A stretch of DNA of 64,000 bases, taken from Bradyrhizobium macuxiense. Lineage in GTDB: Bacteria > Pseudomonadota > Alphaproteobacteria > Rhizobiales > Xanthobacteraceae. Positions 7,718 through 19,220 of the stretch are shown piece by piece (position 1 is the first letter of the stretch; every line of letters begins with the position of its first letter). A model generated the notes under the pieces. That model was not told the DNA's origin. It saw only the letters and a list, made by a program, of their open reading frames with translations, and did no database searches. The position numbers and the translations under genes are program-made. Where the stretch lies: assembly GCF_007993935.1 (NCBI RefSeq), contig NZ_VITY01000001.1, forward strand, positions 62,001-126,000, written 5' to 3'.

Positions 7718-7739
7718 TGAAATGGCTGTGCTTGCAGGT

Positions 7740-8816
7740 CTAACTCTTTGCGCGAAACAACAGGCAGGCATCGCCGTACGAATAGAACCGGTAGCCGTTG
7801 CTGACAGCGTGCGCGTACGCGCCTTGCATCGTCTCGAGGCCGGAGAAGGCCGAGACCAGCATGAACAGCGTCGAGCGCGGCAGATGGAAATTGGTCAGCA
7901 GGATATCGACCGCACGAAAGCGGTAGCCCGGCGTGATGAAGATCGAGGTTTCCGCGGCAAACGGCTGGACCTCGCCGTCGGGTGTCGTTGCGCTTTCCAG
8001 CAGACGCAGTGACGTGGTGCCGATCGCGACGATCCGGCGGCCTCTTGCGCGGGCGGCATTCAAGGCCGCGGCGGTCTCGGCGGTGATGCAGCCCCATTCG
8101 GCATGCATCTTGTGCTCCGAGGTCTCCTCGGTCTTGACCGGCAGGAACGTCCCTGCCCCGACATGCAGCGTCAGACGGTGCAGCGCTACGCCGCGGCCCT
8201 TCAGCGTGGCCTCCAGCGCCGGCGTGAAGTGAAGTCCCGCCGTGGGTGCTGCGACCGCGCCCTCATTGGCGGCGAACATGGTCTGGTAATCGCTGACGTC
8301 CCGGTCGTCGGGCGTGCGCTTGGAGGCGATGTAGGGCGGCAGCGGCGTGGCGCCGACATCGGCGATGGCCTGGTCGAGCACCGGGCCGTGGAACGAGAAC
8401 GACAGCGTCACCTCGCCCTCCTGCCCTTTGGCTTCGACCTCCGCATCGAGATTGCCGAGCAGGCAGACCTTGCCCTCATTGCCGAAGCGGATGGTGTCGC
8501 CGGGGCTAAGCTTCTTCGCCGGCTTCACCAGCGCCTGCCAGCGCGAGCCGTCGAGCCGCTTGATCAAGGTCGCCTCGATCTTCGGCTCGGTCTCGCGCCC
8601 GATGCGGCGGCCCTTGAGCTGCGCTGCGATCACCTTGGTGTCGTTGACGACGATCTGATCGCCCGCCTCCAGCCAGTGCGGCAAGTCCGCAACGGAGGCG
8701 TCGCGCAGCACGCCGTCCGGATGCACCACCAGCATCCGCGCGGAATCGCGCGGGTTCGCGGGGCGAAGCGCGATGCTCTCGGGCGGCAGTTCGAAGTCGA
8801 AGAGATCGGTGCGCAT
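7740..8816 (-). CDS. queA: S-adenosylmethionine:tRNA ribosyltransferase-isomerase
   Basis: 358 residues from [11 protein letters not shown], the conserved QueA N-terminus; the frame extends upstream into a palindromic repeat, which is not coding. QueA transfers and isomerises the ribosyl part of SAM onto preQ1 in tRNA, giving epoxyqueuosine. Conserved blocks include [15 protein letters not shown] (substrate pocket), [20 protein letters not shown] and [17 protein letters not shown]. It acts directly after Tgt in the queuosine pathway. It sits downstream of coaD and the cyclophilin genes on the same strand. Confidence 0.96.
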   Translation of the reverse strand: MRTDLFDFELPPESIALRPANPRDSARMLVVHPDGVLRDASVADLPHWLEAGDQIVVNDTKVIAAQLKGRRIGRETEPKIEATLIKRLDGSRWQALVKPAKKLSPGDTIRFGNEGKVCLLGNLDAEVEAKGQEGEVTLSFSFHGPVLDQAIADVGATPLPPYIASKRTPDDRDVSDYQTMFAANEGAVAAPTAGLHFTPALEATLKGRGVALHRLTLHVGAGTFLPVKTEETSEHKMHAEWGCITAETAAALNAARARGRRIVAIGTTSLRLLESATTPDGEVQPFAAETSIFITPGYRFRAVDILLTNFHLPRSTLFMLVSAFSGLETMQGAYAHAVSNGYRFYSYGDACLLFRAKS

Positions 8817-8838
8817 GGCGGTGATTGCTATTTCAACG

Positions 8839-8918
8839 CCGTCATTCCGGGGCACGCGAAGCGTGAACCCGGAATCTCGAGATTCCGGGTTCACGCTTCG
8901 CGTGCCCCGGAATGACGG
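8839..8918. repeat. Perfect 80-base palindrome
   Basis: Two exactly complementary 40-base arms with no spacer, centred between 8878 and 8879 (CTC|GAG). The arms begin CCGTCATTCCGGGGCACGCG. It lies between ppiB and queA on the minus strand and would form a very stable hairpin in the transcript or a cruciform in DNA. Confidence 0.9.
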
Positions 8919-8926
8919 TCAATTCC

Positions 8927-9391
8927 TTACGCCGCGTCGGCGGCCATGCGCGCCTTGACGATCTTGTCCGGGTTCTGCACCGGCTCGCCGCGCTTGATCT
9001 TGTCGACGTTCTCCATGCCCTCGGTGACCTTGCCCCAGACCGTGTACTGGCCGTTGAGGAAGGAGGCGTCGTCGAAGCAGATGAAGAACTGGCTGTCGCC
9101 GGAATCCGGATTGGCGGCGCGCGCCATCGAGGCGGTGCCGCGGACATGCGGCTCCTTGTTGAACTCGGCCTTCAGCTTCTTGCCGGAGCCGCCCATGCCG
9201 GTGCCCTGCGGACAGCCGGTCTGCGCCATGAAGCCGTCGATCACGCGGTGGAACACGATGCCGTCGTAGAAGCCTTCGCGCACCAGCTCCTTGATCCGCG
9301 CGACGTGGCCGGGCGCGAGATCCGGGCGCATCTCGATCGTGACCGGGCCCTGGGTGGTTTCGAGGATCAGAGTATTTTCGGTAGCAGCCAT
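8927..9391 (-). CDS. ppiB: Cytoplasmic peptidyl-prolyl cis-trans isomerase (cyclophilin)
   Basis: 154 residues without signal peptide, the length of cytoplasmic PpiB. It catalyses cis-trans isomerisation at proline peptide bonds. Cyclophilin landmarks are present: FYDGIVFHRVIDGFMAQTG with the catalytic-site Arg/Phe, GSGKKLKAEF, a MARAxxPDSxxSQFFI block and NGQYTVWGKV. Its start lies inside the end of the preceding gene (25-base overlap), which suggests translational coupling. The Trp of GQYTVWG is the cyclosporin-binding position. Confidence 0.93.
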   Translation of the reverse strand: MAATENTLILETTQGPVTIEMRPDLAPGHVARIKELVREGFYDGIVFHRVIDGFMAQTGCPQGTGMGGSGKKLKAEFNKEPHVRGTASMARAANPDSGDSQFFICFDDASFLNGQYTVWGKVTEGMENVDKIKRGEPVQNPDKIVKARMAADAA

Positions 9392-9807
9392 GCTCGCTTC
9401 TCCTGGCTTCGGGGTGGATATTTCTTATTCCTGAACGGGATCGCGAATGGGCGGCCAGCCACTGCGCCGCCCAGGCTCTCGGTAAATGGCATCGGCGTGC
9501 AGCGTTGCAACGCCTCCATCACCGCGACCCGGTACGCAATCCGGTCGTTGTCGGTCGCTTCCTGCGATTCATAGCTGATCCTGGGATGCCCGAGGATCGC
9601 GCCTTCACGGTTGAAGCTGACAATGACGGTAATGTCGATCGGGCCCGCCTTGTCCGGCGGCGGCGGCCGCCAGCAGCGATGGATCGCAAGAACAACGTCC
9701 CTGATCGTATTGAGTTGCTCCGGCTCGGCCGCCACGGGTCCGGACAGCGTGAGCCACACCGCCAGCGGCGCGGCGAACCAGGCAAGTGGTTTGCTGCGCG
9801 CCGCCAT
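9367..9807 (-). CDS. Secreted protein with TonB/TolA C-terminal-like fold, hypothetical
   Basis: 146 residues: a signal peptide (WFAAPLAVWLTLSGPVAA) followed by a mature domain of about 115 residues. The pattern CWRPPPPDKAGPIDITVIVSFNREGAILGHPRI ... AVMEALQRCTPMPFTESLG resembles the C-terminal domain of TolA/TonB-type proteins, where two Cys flank a beta-alpha-beta unit. It is sandwiched between two cyclophilin genes: 6 bases after ppiA, and overlapping ppiB by 25 bases. A periplasmic role linked to envelope assembly is inferred from this. Not recognised as a named protein. Confidence 0.7.
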   Translation of the reverse strand: MAARSKPLAWFAAPLAVWLTLSGPVAAEPEQLNTIRDVVLAIHRCWRPPPPDKAGPIDITVIVSFNREGAILGHPRISYESQEATDNDRIAYRVAVMEALQRCTPMPFTESLGGAVAGRPFAIPFRNKKYPPRSQEKRAWLLPKIL

Positions 9808-9813
9808 CGCGGA

Positions 9814-10377
9814 TCACTTGATGTCGGATGCGACCTGCACCTTCACCATCTTGTCGGGATCGGTGACGGCGCCGCCGGGCGAACCCGCGGACGCCTTCTT
9901 CAGCTTGTCGACCACGTCCATGCCCGAGACGACCTCGCCGACCACGGTGTATTGCCCGTTCAGGCTCGAGCCATCGGCGAACATGATGAAGAATTGCGAA
10001 TTGGCACTGTCGACGCTGTCGCCGCGCCGGGCCATGCCGACGATGCCGCGCTTGAACGGCACCTGCGAGAATTCCTGCTTCAGGTTCGGATATTTCGAGC
10101 CGCCGGTGCCGTTGAAATTCTGGCCGTCGCCGGTCTGCGCCATGAAGCCGTCCATCACGCGATGGAACGGCACGTTGTTGTAGAAGCCCTCGCGCGCCAG
10201 CTGCTCGATGCGCTCGGCGTGCTTCGGCGCGATGTCGGTACGCAGCTTGATGACGATGCGGCCCTTGGTGGTGTCGATCACGATCGCATTGGCCTTGTCG
10301 AGATTGGCGGGCAGCGGCTGCGCGACCGCGGGCACGACGCAGAGCAGCGCGGCAACGAATGCAAGAATGCGGATCAT
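9814..10377 (-). CDS. ppiA: Periplasmic peptidyl-prolyl cis-trans isomerase
   Basis: 187 residues: a signal peptide (ILAFVAALLCVVPAVA) followed by a cyclophilin domain. Conserved blocks are FYNNVPFHRVMDGFMAQTGDG, a KQEFSQVPFKRGIVGMAR segment, SANSQFFIMF and NGQYTVVGEV; the Trp found in the cytoplasmic paralogue is Val here, as in many periplasmic enzymes. It should help folding of exported proteins. It lies between coaD and the TolA-like gene on the minus strand. Confidence 0.92.
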   Translation of the reverse strand: MIRILAFVAALLCVVPAVAQPLPANLDKANAIVIDTTKGRIVIKLRTDIAPKHAERIEQLAREGFYNNVPFHRVMDGFMAQTGDGQNFNGTGGSKYPNLKQEFSQVPFKRGIVGMARRGDSVDSANSQFFIMFADGSSLNGQYTVVGEVVSGMDVVDKLKKASAGSPGGAVTDPDKMVKVQVASDIK

Positions 10378-10426
10378 GGAAACTCCGGATCTCTGTAACG
10401 TTCGGGGTGTGGCGGGCCCGCCGGGA

Positions 10427-10924
10427 TCAGTCGGCGAACTTGGCCTTCAGGCTAGCGGCGACTGATGACGGCACGAATGCAGAATAGTCGCCGCCCATCT
10501 GGGCGATTTGGCGCACCAGTGTGGCGGTGATCGGGCGGACCGCGACCGACGCCGGAACGAACACGGTATGCACCTCGGGCGCCATGGCCTCGTTCATGCC
10601 GGCGAGCTGCATCTCGTAATCGAGATCGGTGCCGTCGCGCAGGCCGCGAATCATCAGCGTCGCCTTGGCCGCGCGCGCGGCCGCGACCGTGAGGTTGTCG
10701 TAGGTCGCGCTTTCGAAGGCGCAGCCCGCCTTCTGGGCGATCGGACCGAACACCTCATGGACCATGGCCAGCCGTTCCTCGGTGGAGAACAGCGGCTTCT
10801 TGCCGGGATGAACGCCGATGGCGACGATCAGGCGGTCACAGAGGAAGACGGCCTGTCTCACCACGTCCAGATGGCCGTTGGTGACGGGATCGAAGGAGCC
10901 GGGATAGATCGCGATACGGGACAT
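10427..10924 (-). CDS. coaD: Phosphopantetheine adenylyltransferase
   Basis: 165 residues from [13 protein letters not shown], the typical N-terminus; the longer upstream frame is spurious. It catalyses the penultimate step of coenzyme A synthesis, joining ATP and 4'-phosphopantetheine. Visible: TNGHLD nucleotidyltransferase motif near residue 17, [14 protein letters not shown] substrate segment, and a C-terminal ATLVRQIA in place of the common SSLVREIA. It is the first gene of the coaD-ppiA-(TolA-like)-ppiB-queA minus-strand series. Confidence 0.96.
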   Translation of the reverse strand: MSRIAIYPGSFDPVTNGHLDVVRQAVFLCDRLIVAIGVHPGKKPLFSTEERLAMVHEVFGPIAQKAGCAFESATYDNLTVAAARAAKATLMIRGLRDGTDLDYEMQLAGMNEAMAPEVHTVFVPASVAVRPITATLVRQIAQMGGDYSAFVPSSVAASLKAKFAD

Positions 10925-11191
10925 GGTCCCTCCTAACCCGCCCGGCTCGCCCCGGCAAGCCGCCCGGGTTCCGTCCATGGCGCGAAATAAATTTCCACTG
11001 GGCCACTGAACGAGTTCTGGGATGCCAGCGTCTACGAGGGTGAATGTTTCGTCGGCCGCTGGCGGACGAAACAAAACCGGCCCGCGATGAAACCATTTTC
11101 CATCCTGGCGAAGACGCCAGGAAACGTGCGGCCGGTAGACATTGGACAACGAAACGACGGGCCCGGGGGGCTCGTTCATATGGGGACCGTC

Positions 11192-11449
11192 ATGATCAAG
11201 GCACTTTCCGCTATCACCGTTGCCGCGTTCATTGCCGCCGCGCTGACCGTTCTGCCGGGCTTTGCGCCGCAGGTCGAAGCCTCCACCCCGCAGCCGCTGG
11301 CCAAGGCGGACCGTCTCGACATCCATCCGGTCGGCAAGGACTGCTCGCAGCAGGCCTGGCCGAATTTCGAAGCGTCCTGCCTGCGCAGTGCCGGCAACAA
11401 GACGGTGGTCCGCGAGGCCCGCCTCGTCACCGCCGACCGCACCCCGTAG
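11192..11449 (+). CDS. Small exported protein, function unknown
   Basis: 85 residues from [13 protein letters not shown]; an in-frame ATG at 11180 is an alternative. A clear signal peptide ([19 protein letters not shown]) precedes a mature part of about 55 residues with two Cys in [16 protein letters not shown], likely a disulfide in the periplasm. The CSQQAWPxFxxxCLR wording is common in small bradyrhizobial exported proteins of unknown role. It stands alone between coaD and kup. Confidence 0.65.
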   Translation: MIKALSAITVAAFIAAALTVLPGFAPQVEASTPQPLAKADRLDIHPVGKDCSQQAWPNFEASCLRSAGNKTVVREARLVTADRTP

Positions 11450-11634
11450 AAGAAATTTCCAGACGAGATGGATACCGGTTCGCGCACCGACAGCGCGCCC
11501 AAGCAATTGTTCAGCCTCGCGTAAGGTCAGGCTGTCACGCAAATCCCATGGTAATTTGCGACGACCCGTCGCAGACTATCGTCTAACGCGCCCGACCGGA
11601 TGATCCGGCGGGCGCAAGCCATCGGGGGATTGCC

Positions 11635-13551
11635 GTGACCAGTACGCCCGCCATCGTTTCTTCTGGCCATCCTCCAAGCAGTCCGATCCCGGTTGCCGTC
11701 ACATTGGGTGCCTTGGGTGTCGTCTATGGCGACATCGGCACCAGCCCGCTCTACGCCCTCAAGGAAGCCGCCAAGGCCGCCGCCCATGGCGGTCCACTCA
11801 CCCACAGCGCAGTGCTCGGCGTGGTCTCGCTGATCCTGTGGGCGCTGATCCTCATCATTTCCGTCAAATACGCCATGCTGATCCTGCGCGCGGACAACCG
11901 CGGCGAAGGCGGCATCGTCGCGCTGCTGGCGCTGCTCTCGGCGCGCAACGCGGCTCCCGGCACCTGGCGCGCCCATCTTCTGGTGGTCGGCCTCATCGGC
12001 GCCGCCCTGCTCTATGGCGACGGCGCGATCACGCCGGCGATCTCGGTGCTGTCGGCGATCGAAGGCCTCAAGGTCGACGCGCCCTCGCTGACGCCGATTG
12101 TGGTGCCGCTCACCGTCGTGATCCTGATCGGCCTGTTCTTCATGCAGAAGCAGGGCACGGGTTTCATCGGCAAGATCTTCGGCCCGGTGATGCTGTTCTG
12201 GTTCGCCGTGCTCGCGGCGCTCGGTGTTCACGGCATCGTCAAGGCGCCCGGCGTGCTGGTTGCGCTGAGCCCGTTCTATGCATTCGATTTCCTGATCCAC
12301 CAGGATTTTCACGTCAGCTTCGCGATCCTCGGCGCCGCATTCCTTGCCGTCACCGGCGGTGAGGCGATGTATGCCGACATGGGGCATTTCGGCCGCTTTC
12401 CGATCCGCCTCGCCTGGTTCGCGGTCTGCCTGCCCGCGCTGGTGCTGAATTATTTCGGCCAGGCCGGCGAACTGATCAACGACCCGAATTCGATCGACAA
12501 CCCGTTCTTCCAGCTTGCCCCGGACTGGGCGCATTACCCGCTCGTGTTGCTCGCGACCGTCGCCACCGTGATCGCCTCGCAGGCGATCATCTCCGGCGTG
12601 TTCTCGCTGACCCAGCAGTCGATCCAGCTCGGCTTCCTGCCGCGCATGCACATCCAGCACACCACGAGCGATGCGATCGGGCAGATCTACGTGCCGCTGG
12701 TGAACTGGCTGCTTGCCGCGGGAACGCTCGGCGCGGTGCTGGCCTTCGGCACCTCGGACGCACTGGCAGGCGCCTACGGCATTGCGGTGTCGCTGTTGAT
12801 GGCGATCACCACGCTGCTCGCGGCGCTGGTCGCGATCCAGTGGGGCTATTCGCCGATCCTGGTGATCGCGGTGAACGGCTTCTTCTTCATCATCGACGCG
12901 ATCTTCTTTGCGGCAAACACCGAGAAACTGTTTGAAGGCGGCTGGTTCCCGCTGCTGCTCGCCGCTGCGGTGGCGTTCCTGATGATGACCTGGCGCGGCG
13001 GCGTGAAGCTGGTCGAGAAGGCGCGCAGCAAACTGCGCCAGCCCGAAGAGGATCTGATCGAGACCGCGGTCAACAAATGCAGCGCCCGCCTGCCCGGCAC
13101 CGCCGTGTTCCTGGCCTCGGCGCCCAACGGCGTGCCGCTCGCGCTGACGCAATTCGTCAAGCACAACCACGTGCTGCACGAGCGCGTGCTGCTGGTCACC
13201 GTGCAGATCGAGGAGCGGCCGAGGATTCCCGACGAGGAACGCGCCGACGTGAACGAGATCAGCCCGGGCATCACGAGGATACTCCTGCACTACGGCTTCA
13301 TGCAGTACCCGACGATCTATGAGGGGCTGCAGCTCGCCTGCCGGCAGGGCAAGCTGCCCGGCATCGATCTCTCCGACGTGACCTATTACATCGGCCGCGA
13401 GACCATCATCCCGCGCGAGGACGTTCCGGGCATGTGGGTGTGGCGGGAATCGCTGTTCGCCTTCCTGCAACGCAACGCCGAGCGATCGGCCGCCTTCTTC
13501 GGCGTGCCGACCGGCCAGGTCGTCGAGTTCGGCACCGAGATCGAGATTTAG
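11635..13551 (+). CDS. kup: Low-affinity potassium uptake protein Kup
   Basis: 638 residues, normal for Kup/HAK transporters: about twelve transmembrane segments (residues 20-440), then a cytosolic domain of about 180 residues. Conserved: GVVYGDIGTSPLYALKE in the first helix, GDGAITPAISVLSAIEGL, and GGEAMYADMGHFG. It imports K+ together with protons. GTG is used as start; the upstream region gives no recognisable riboswitch. A 700-codon antisense frame here is a GC-bias artefact. Confidence 0.95.
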   Translation: MTSTPAIVSSGHPPSSPIPVAVTLGALGVVYGDIGTSPLYALKEAAKAAAHGGPLTHSAVLGVVSLILWALILIISVKYAMLILRADNRGEGGIVALLALLSARNAAPGTWRAHLLVVGLIGAALLYGDGAITPAISVLSAIEGLKVDAPSLTPIVVPLTVVILIGLFFMQKQGTGFIGKIFGPVMLFWFAVLAALGVHGIVKAPGVLVALSPFYAFDFLIHQDFHVSFAILGAAFLAVTGGEAMYADMGHFGRFPIRLAWFAVCLPALVLNYFGQAGELINDPNSIDNPFFQLAPDWAHYPLVLLATVATVIASQAIISGVFSLTQQSIQLGFLPRMHIQHTTSDAIGQIYVPLVNWLLAAGTLGAVLAFGTSDALAGAYGIAVSLLMAITTLLAALVAIQWGYSPILVIAVNGFFFIIDAIFFAANTEKLFEGGWFPLLLAAAVAFLMMTWRGGVKLVEKARSKLRQPEEDLIETAVNKCSARLPGTAVFLASAPNGVPLALTQFVKHNHVLHERVLLVTVQIEERPRIPDEERADVNEISPGITRILLHYGFMQYPTIYEGLQLACRQGKLPGIDLSDVTYYIGRETIIPREDVPGMWVWRESLFAFLQRNAERSAAFFGVPTGQVVEFGTEIEI

Positions 13552-13770
13552 GACCGGACGTGCAGCTGTTGTGGCTAGCCTTTTTCTAATGCTCAATCTA
13601 AGGGCCACGTAACCCAGAAGAAGCGCGCTCAACCTGGGCCACAAGTGGCTTTACGGGGGCGTCCCACGATCCGCCGCTTCAGCCCAAACGCTGGCGCGCT
13701 GGTGCTATTGAGCCTGACTCTTTTCGATGACCTCGATCGTCTTGGCTTCACACAGACATGGAGCCAACAG

Positions 13771-14529
13771 ATGAGCCTCGAGAAGAAAGTCGCCGTCGTC
13801 ACCGGTGGGAGCCGCGGTCTCGGCCTGGGCCTGGTTGAAGCGCTTGTTGCCGAGGGCGCAGACGTCACGGTCGTTGCACGTGGAACGGACTCGCTCAAGG
13901 CCGTCCGCGACCGGCTTGGCGTCGCGACGATCCCGGCTGACGTGACCGATCGCGCCGCCGCCAATCGCATCCTCTCCGACATCAAGCCGGATATTCTGGC
14001 GCTCAACGCGGGCGTCACGCCGCCGATGGGCCGACTGGATCAATTGAGCTGGGAGGATTTTTCGGCCGCCTGGGAAACCGACGTCAAAGCGGGCCTGTTC
14101 TGGCTTCAGGCAGCCCTCAATCTCCCCATGAAGCCGGGCAGCACCGTTCTCGTGGGATCGAGCGGCGCCGCCGTGACCGGATCGCAGATGTCGGGCGGTT
14201 ACGGCGGCTCCAAGCGAATGCTATGGTTCATGACCAAATATGCCAACGGTGTTTCGCAGGAGTTGAATCTCGGTATCCGCTTTCGGGCCATCGTGCCGCG
14301 ACAGATGATCCTGGGGACCGGCATCGGAGATGCCGCTGCCGGTGCCTATGCGGGTTCGATGGGGATCACGCCCGAACAGTTCGTCGCGCGCTTCGGCGCA
14401 CTCATGCCTCCGCGGAAATTCGGTGATCTGGTGATCTCGATCTTGAAGGACCCGCAACACGCCGACGGCATCGTATTCGGACTCAACGGCGATGCCGGCG
14501 TGACCGTCATGGAGGGAGCGGCAGCTTGA
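13771..14529 (+). CDS. SDR-family oxidoreductase
   Basis: 252 residues from MSLEKKVAVVTGG; the open frame extends 42 codons upstream without homology to the fold. It is a classical short-chain dehydrogenase: nucleotide loop TGGSRGLG (11-18), NAG motif in LALNAGV, catalytic YxxxK in YGGSK. The substrate is unknown. Its stop codon overlaps the TTG start of the following sigma factor gene by 3 bases, so the two are translationally coupled, an arrangement also known from ECF41-type sigma factors and their oxidoreductase partners. Confidence 0.85.
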   Translation: MSLEKKVAVVTGGSRGLGLGLVEALVAEGADVTVVARGTDSLKAVRDRLGVATIPADVTDRAAANRILSDIKPDILALNAGVTPPMGRLDQLSWEDFSAAWETDVKAGLFWLQAALNLPMKPGSTVLVGSSGAAVTGSQMSGGYGGSKRMLWFMTKYANGVSQELNLGIRFRAIVPRQMILGTGIGDAAAGAYAGSMGITPEQFVARFGALMPPRKFGDLVISILKDPQHADGIVFGLNGDAGVTVMEGAAA

Positions 14530-15446
14530 CCGGCGGCGAAGACCATTCGAGCACCAATCGGTGGGCCGCGCTTCTCGCACTCGCCGAGGAATTGCGGCCC
14601 GAGCTTCACCGCTATTGTTCGCGTCTGGTGGGCTCGGTGATCGAGGGCGAGGATGTCGTCCAGGACACCTTCGCCAAGGCCCTCGTCGCCCTGGAAGCAA
14701 TGGCCGAATTGCCGCAACTTCGCGCGTGGCTGTTCCGTATCGCTCATAACCGTGCCCTGGATGTCTTGCGCAGCAAGGCCATCCGCGCGGCCGAGCCGAT
14801 CGAGGCGGCGTACGCTGTTGTCGACGGAGCAAGCCCTGATCCCGTGGAGCAGTTGATGCATCAGGAAGCGGTGCGGACAGCGGTATCGCGCTTTGCGGAG
14901 CTGCCGATTCTGCAACGTAGCGTGATCATCCTGAAGGATGTCCTCGACGAGCCACTCACCGACATCGCCGCACTGCTCGGCCTCAGCGTCGATGCCGTGA
15001 AGGCGCATCTTGCGCGGGGGCGTGCGCGCCTTCGCGAGATCAACGCGACGGCATCCCCGCCGCCGGACGTCAGATCGCCCTCCGCAGCGGTCATGCGGTA
15101 TGTCACCCTGTTCAACCAGAAGGATTGGGACGGGTTGCGCGCGATGCTGGCGGATGACGTGAGGCTCAATCAATCGGCTCACGCCGTCCGGACAGGACGG
15201 GCAGACGTCGGGATGTTCTTCAGCATCTACGGAAAAATGGACCGGGTACGGCTGGCGCCCGCCTGGTTGGAGGGCCGGGAAGTCATCGCTGTGTTCGAGG
15301 GCGATATGGAAGCCAGGCCGAGCTACTTCATGTGGCTCGAGTGGCGCGGCGACGAAATTACATTCATCCGCGACTACAGATACGTCCGCTACATCATGGC
15401 GGACGCGGAGCTCACAGTCTCAACCGACAGCGGAACGCAATCGTGA
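14526..15446 (+). CDS. ECF sigma factor with SnoaL-like C-terminal extension
   Basis: 306 residues from TTG. Residues about 15-85 form sigma region 2 (EGEDVVQDTFAKAL, RAWLFRIAHNRALD) and about 120-175 region 4 (LPILQRSVIILKDV, LTDIAALLGLSVDAVKAHLARGR). A C-terminal domain of about 110 residues (VMRYVTLFNQKDWDGLRAML onward) looks like a SnoaL/NTF2 fold, as in SigJ/ECF41-like factors, which use it in place of an anti-sigma factor. The WLP and DGGGR motifs of true ECF41 are not seen, so the subgroup is uncertain. Partner: the SDR gene immediately upstream. Confidence 0.85.
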   Translation: MTGGEDHSSTNRWAALLALAEELRPELHRYCSRLVGSVIEGEDVVQDTFAKALVALEAMAELPQLRAWLFRIAHNRALDVLRSKAIRAAEPIEAAYAVVDGASPDPVEQLMHQEAVRTAVSRFAELPILQRSVIILKDVLDEPLTDIAALLGLSVDAVKAHLARGRARLREINATASPPPDVRSPSAAVMRYVTLFNQKDWDGLRAMLADDVRLNQSAHAVRTGRADVGMFFSIYGKMDRVRLAPAWLEGREVIAVFEGDMEARPSYFMWLEWRGDEITFIRDYRYVRYIMADAELTVSTDSGTQS

Positions 15447-15491
15447 CGAACGGCACGGTGCAGCCAACTGGAAAGGCGGCATAAGCCTTTT

Positions 15492-15579
15492 CGTAGCCCG
15501 GATGCAGCGAAGCGTAATCCGGGATGGTAGTGCCGGATCGAGAGCCCCCCGGATTTCGCTGCGCTTCATCCGGGCTACG
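15492..15579. repeat. 88-base inverted repeat, copy 1
   Basis: Starts CGTAGCCCGGATG and ends CATCCGGGCTACG; the arms are imperfectly complementary with a short centre. A second copy of the same length and ends lies at 56733-56820. It sits between the ECF gene and the 3' end of gyrA, which are convergent. Confidence 0.85.
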
Positions 15580-15593
15580 GGAATACGGCGGCG

Positions 15594-18323
<2,730 letters not shown>

Positions 18324-18522
18324 AGGGGAAATCCGGTCAGTTTTACTGGGGAATCATATAGCCCATCGGGGGCCTGATAACCACCCCTGAGCGGCTCCGG
18401 CAAGCCGTTTTTCCCTTCGTTTTTTCATACACTTACCAGCAGCTTTGCGGGCTTGCCGCGATCCTGCTTTGCGCCGCGATCGCAAGCCGGCGGGGACCCG
18501 ATGGAACCGGCCCCGCGACGCC

Positions 18523-18933
18523 CTAATCGCCCAACCACTGGCCGAAAATCACGGCGTGCATGATCCGCCCGGGCATCAAGGTGAACAGCCCGGCAATGAC
18601 CAGCGCGCCGAAGAAAATGCCGATCATCGTGAACTTGTGGCTGCGGACATTGTGGCTCCGCGCAGCCATCACGCCGAGCACCAGCATCACCAGCGAGAAG
18701 ATCGACAGCAGGTGGATCGGGCTCCAAGGGCCGAGCAGCCGGATCTGATGGATCCAGAACGAGCTCCCGGCGACCACCAGCATCAGGATCACCCAGATCC
18801 AGCCCAGCGTCCGGTGCGGCAGCGTGCCCTTGGGTGCGGCGAGCTGGATGGAGCCGAGCACGAAGGCGGCCATCGCGGCGAAGGCATGGAGCGGGATCGC
18901 AGGCGCAGCGTCGAGCAATGGCGCGAGGCTCAT
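18523..18933 (-). CDS. DUF2306-family membrane protein
   Basis: 136 residues from MSLAPLLDA; the frame extends upstream across a promoter and palindrome, which argues for this start. Four hydrophobic segments are visible (AAMAAFVLGSIQL, IWVILMLVVAG, IFSLVMLVLGVMA, FGALVIAGLFTL), with HRTLGWIW, HxxSIFS and SHKFTMIG histidine-containing loops typical of DUF2306 inner-membrane proteins. Function unknown. It is probably controlled by a repressor binding the 31-base palindrome in its promoter; no regulator gene is next to it. Confidence 0.8.
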   Translation of the reverse strand: MSLAPLLDAAPAIPLHAFAAMAAFVLGSIQLAAPKGTLPHRTLGWIWVILMLVVAGSSFWIHQIRLLGPWSPIHLLSIFSLVMLVLGVMAARSHNVRSHKFTMIGIFFGALVIAGLFTLMPGRIMHAVIFGQWLGD

Positions 18934-18979
18934 GGTGGCGGCCCTTGAATTGAACTGGCGGCCAGACATCACCCGCCGC

Positions 18980-19017
18980 AGGTCGATGTAAATATCATTC
19001 ACATCGACCTGTGTCAA
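18980..19017 (-). promoter_or_regulatory. Strong promoter with embedded palindromic operator
   Basis: On the minus strand TTGACA (19012-19017) and TATTTA (18989-18994) are spaced by exactly 17 bases. A 31-base palindrome (18980-19010) fills the spacer and covers the -10 element: outer arms AGGTCGATGT / ACATCGACCT, inner pairs AAT / ATT, 13 of 15 positions paired. The layout is that of a repressor-controlled promoter for the DUF2306 gene, with a transcript start near 18982. Confidence 0.7.
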
Positions 19018-19220
19018 AGTCAGGGGAACTCGCCCTCGCCGCCTCCAGTACAGCAACATTCAACAAGTGGTTATGAAGTTATCCTCATAATCCACACGAG
19101 GAAATTGCCATCGCGGATCGCAACGTCTCCCTAGCGAATGATCTTCACGTTGTCCGGAAAGCGCTTCCATCGTACGTGTTCCGGGAGCTTCAACTACGGA
19201 CACTCAACCTTCGATAGACA

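Noticed and set aside
11527..13644. 705-codon open frame antisense to kup
   Set aside because: Same shadow pattern (His/Arg/Glu-rich, no family motifs) opposite a clear transporter.
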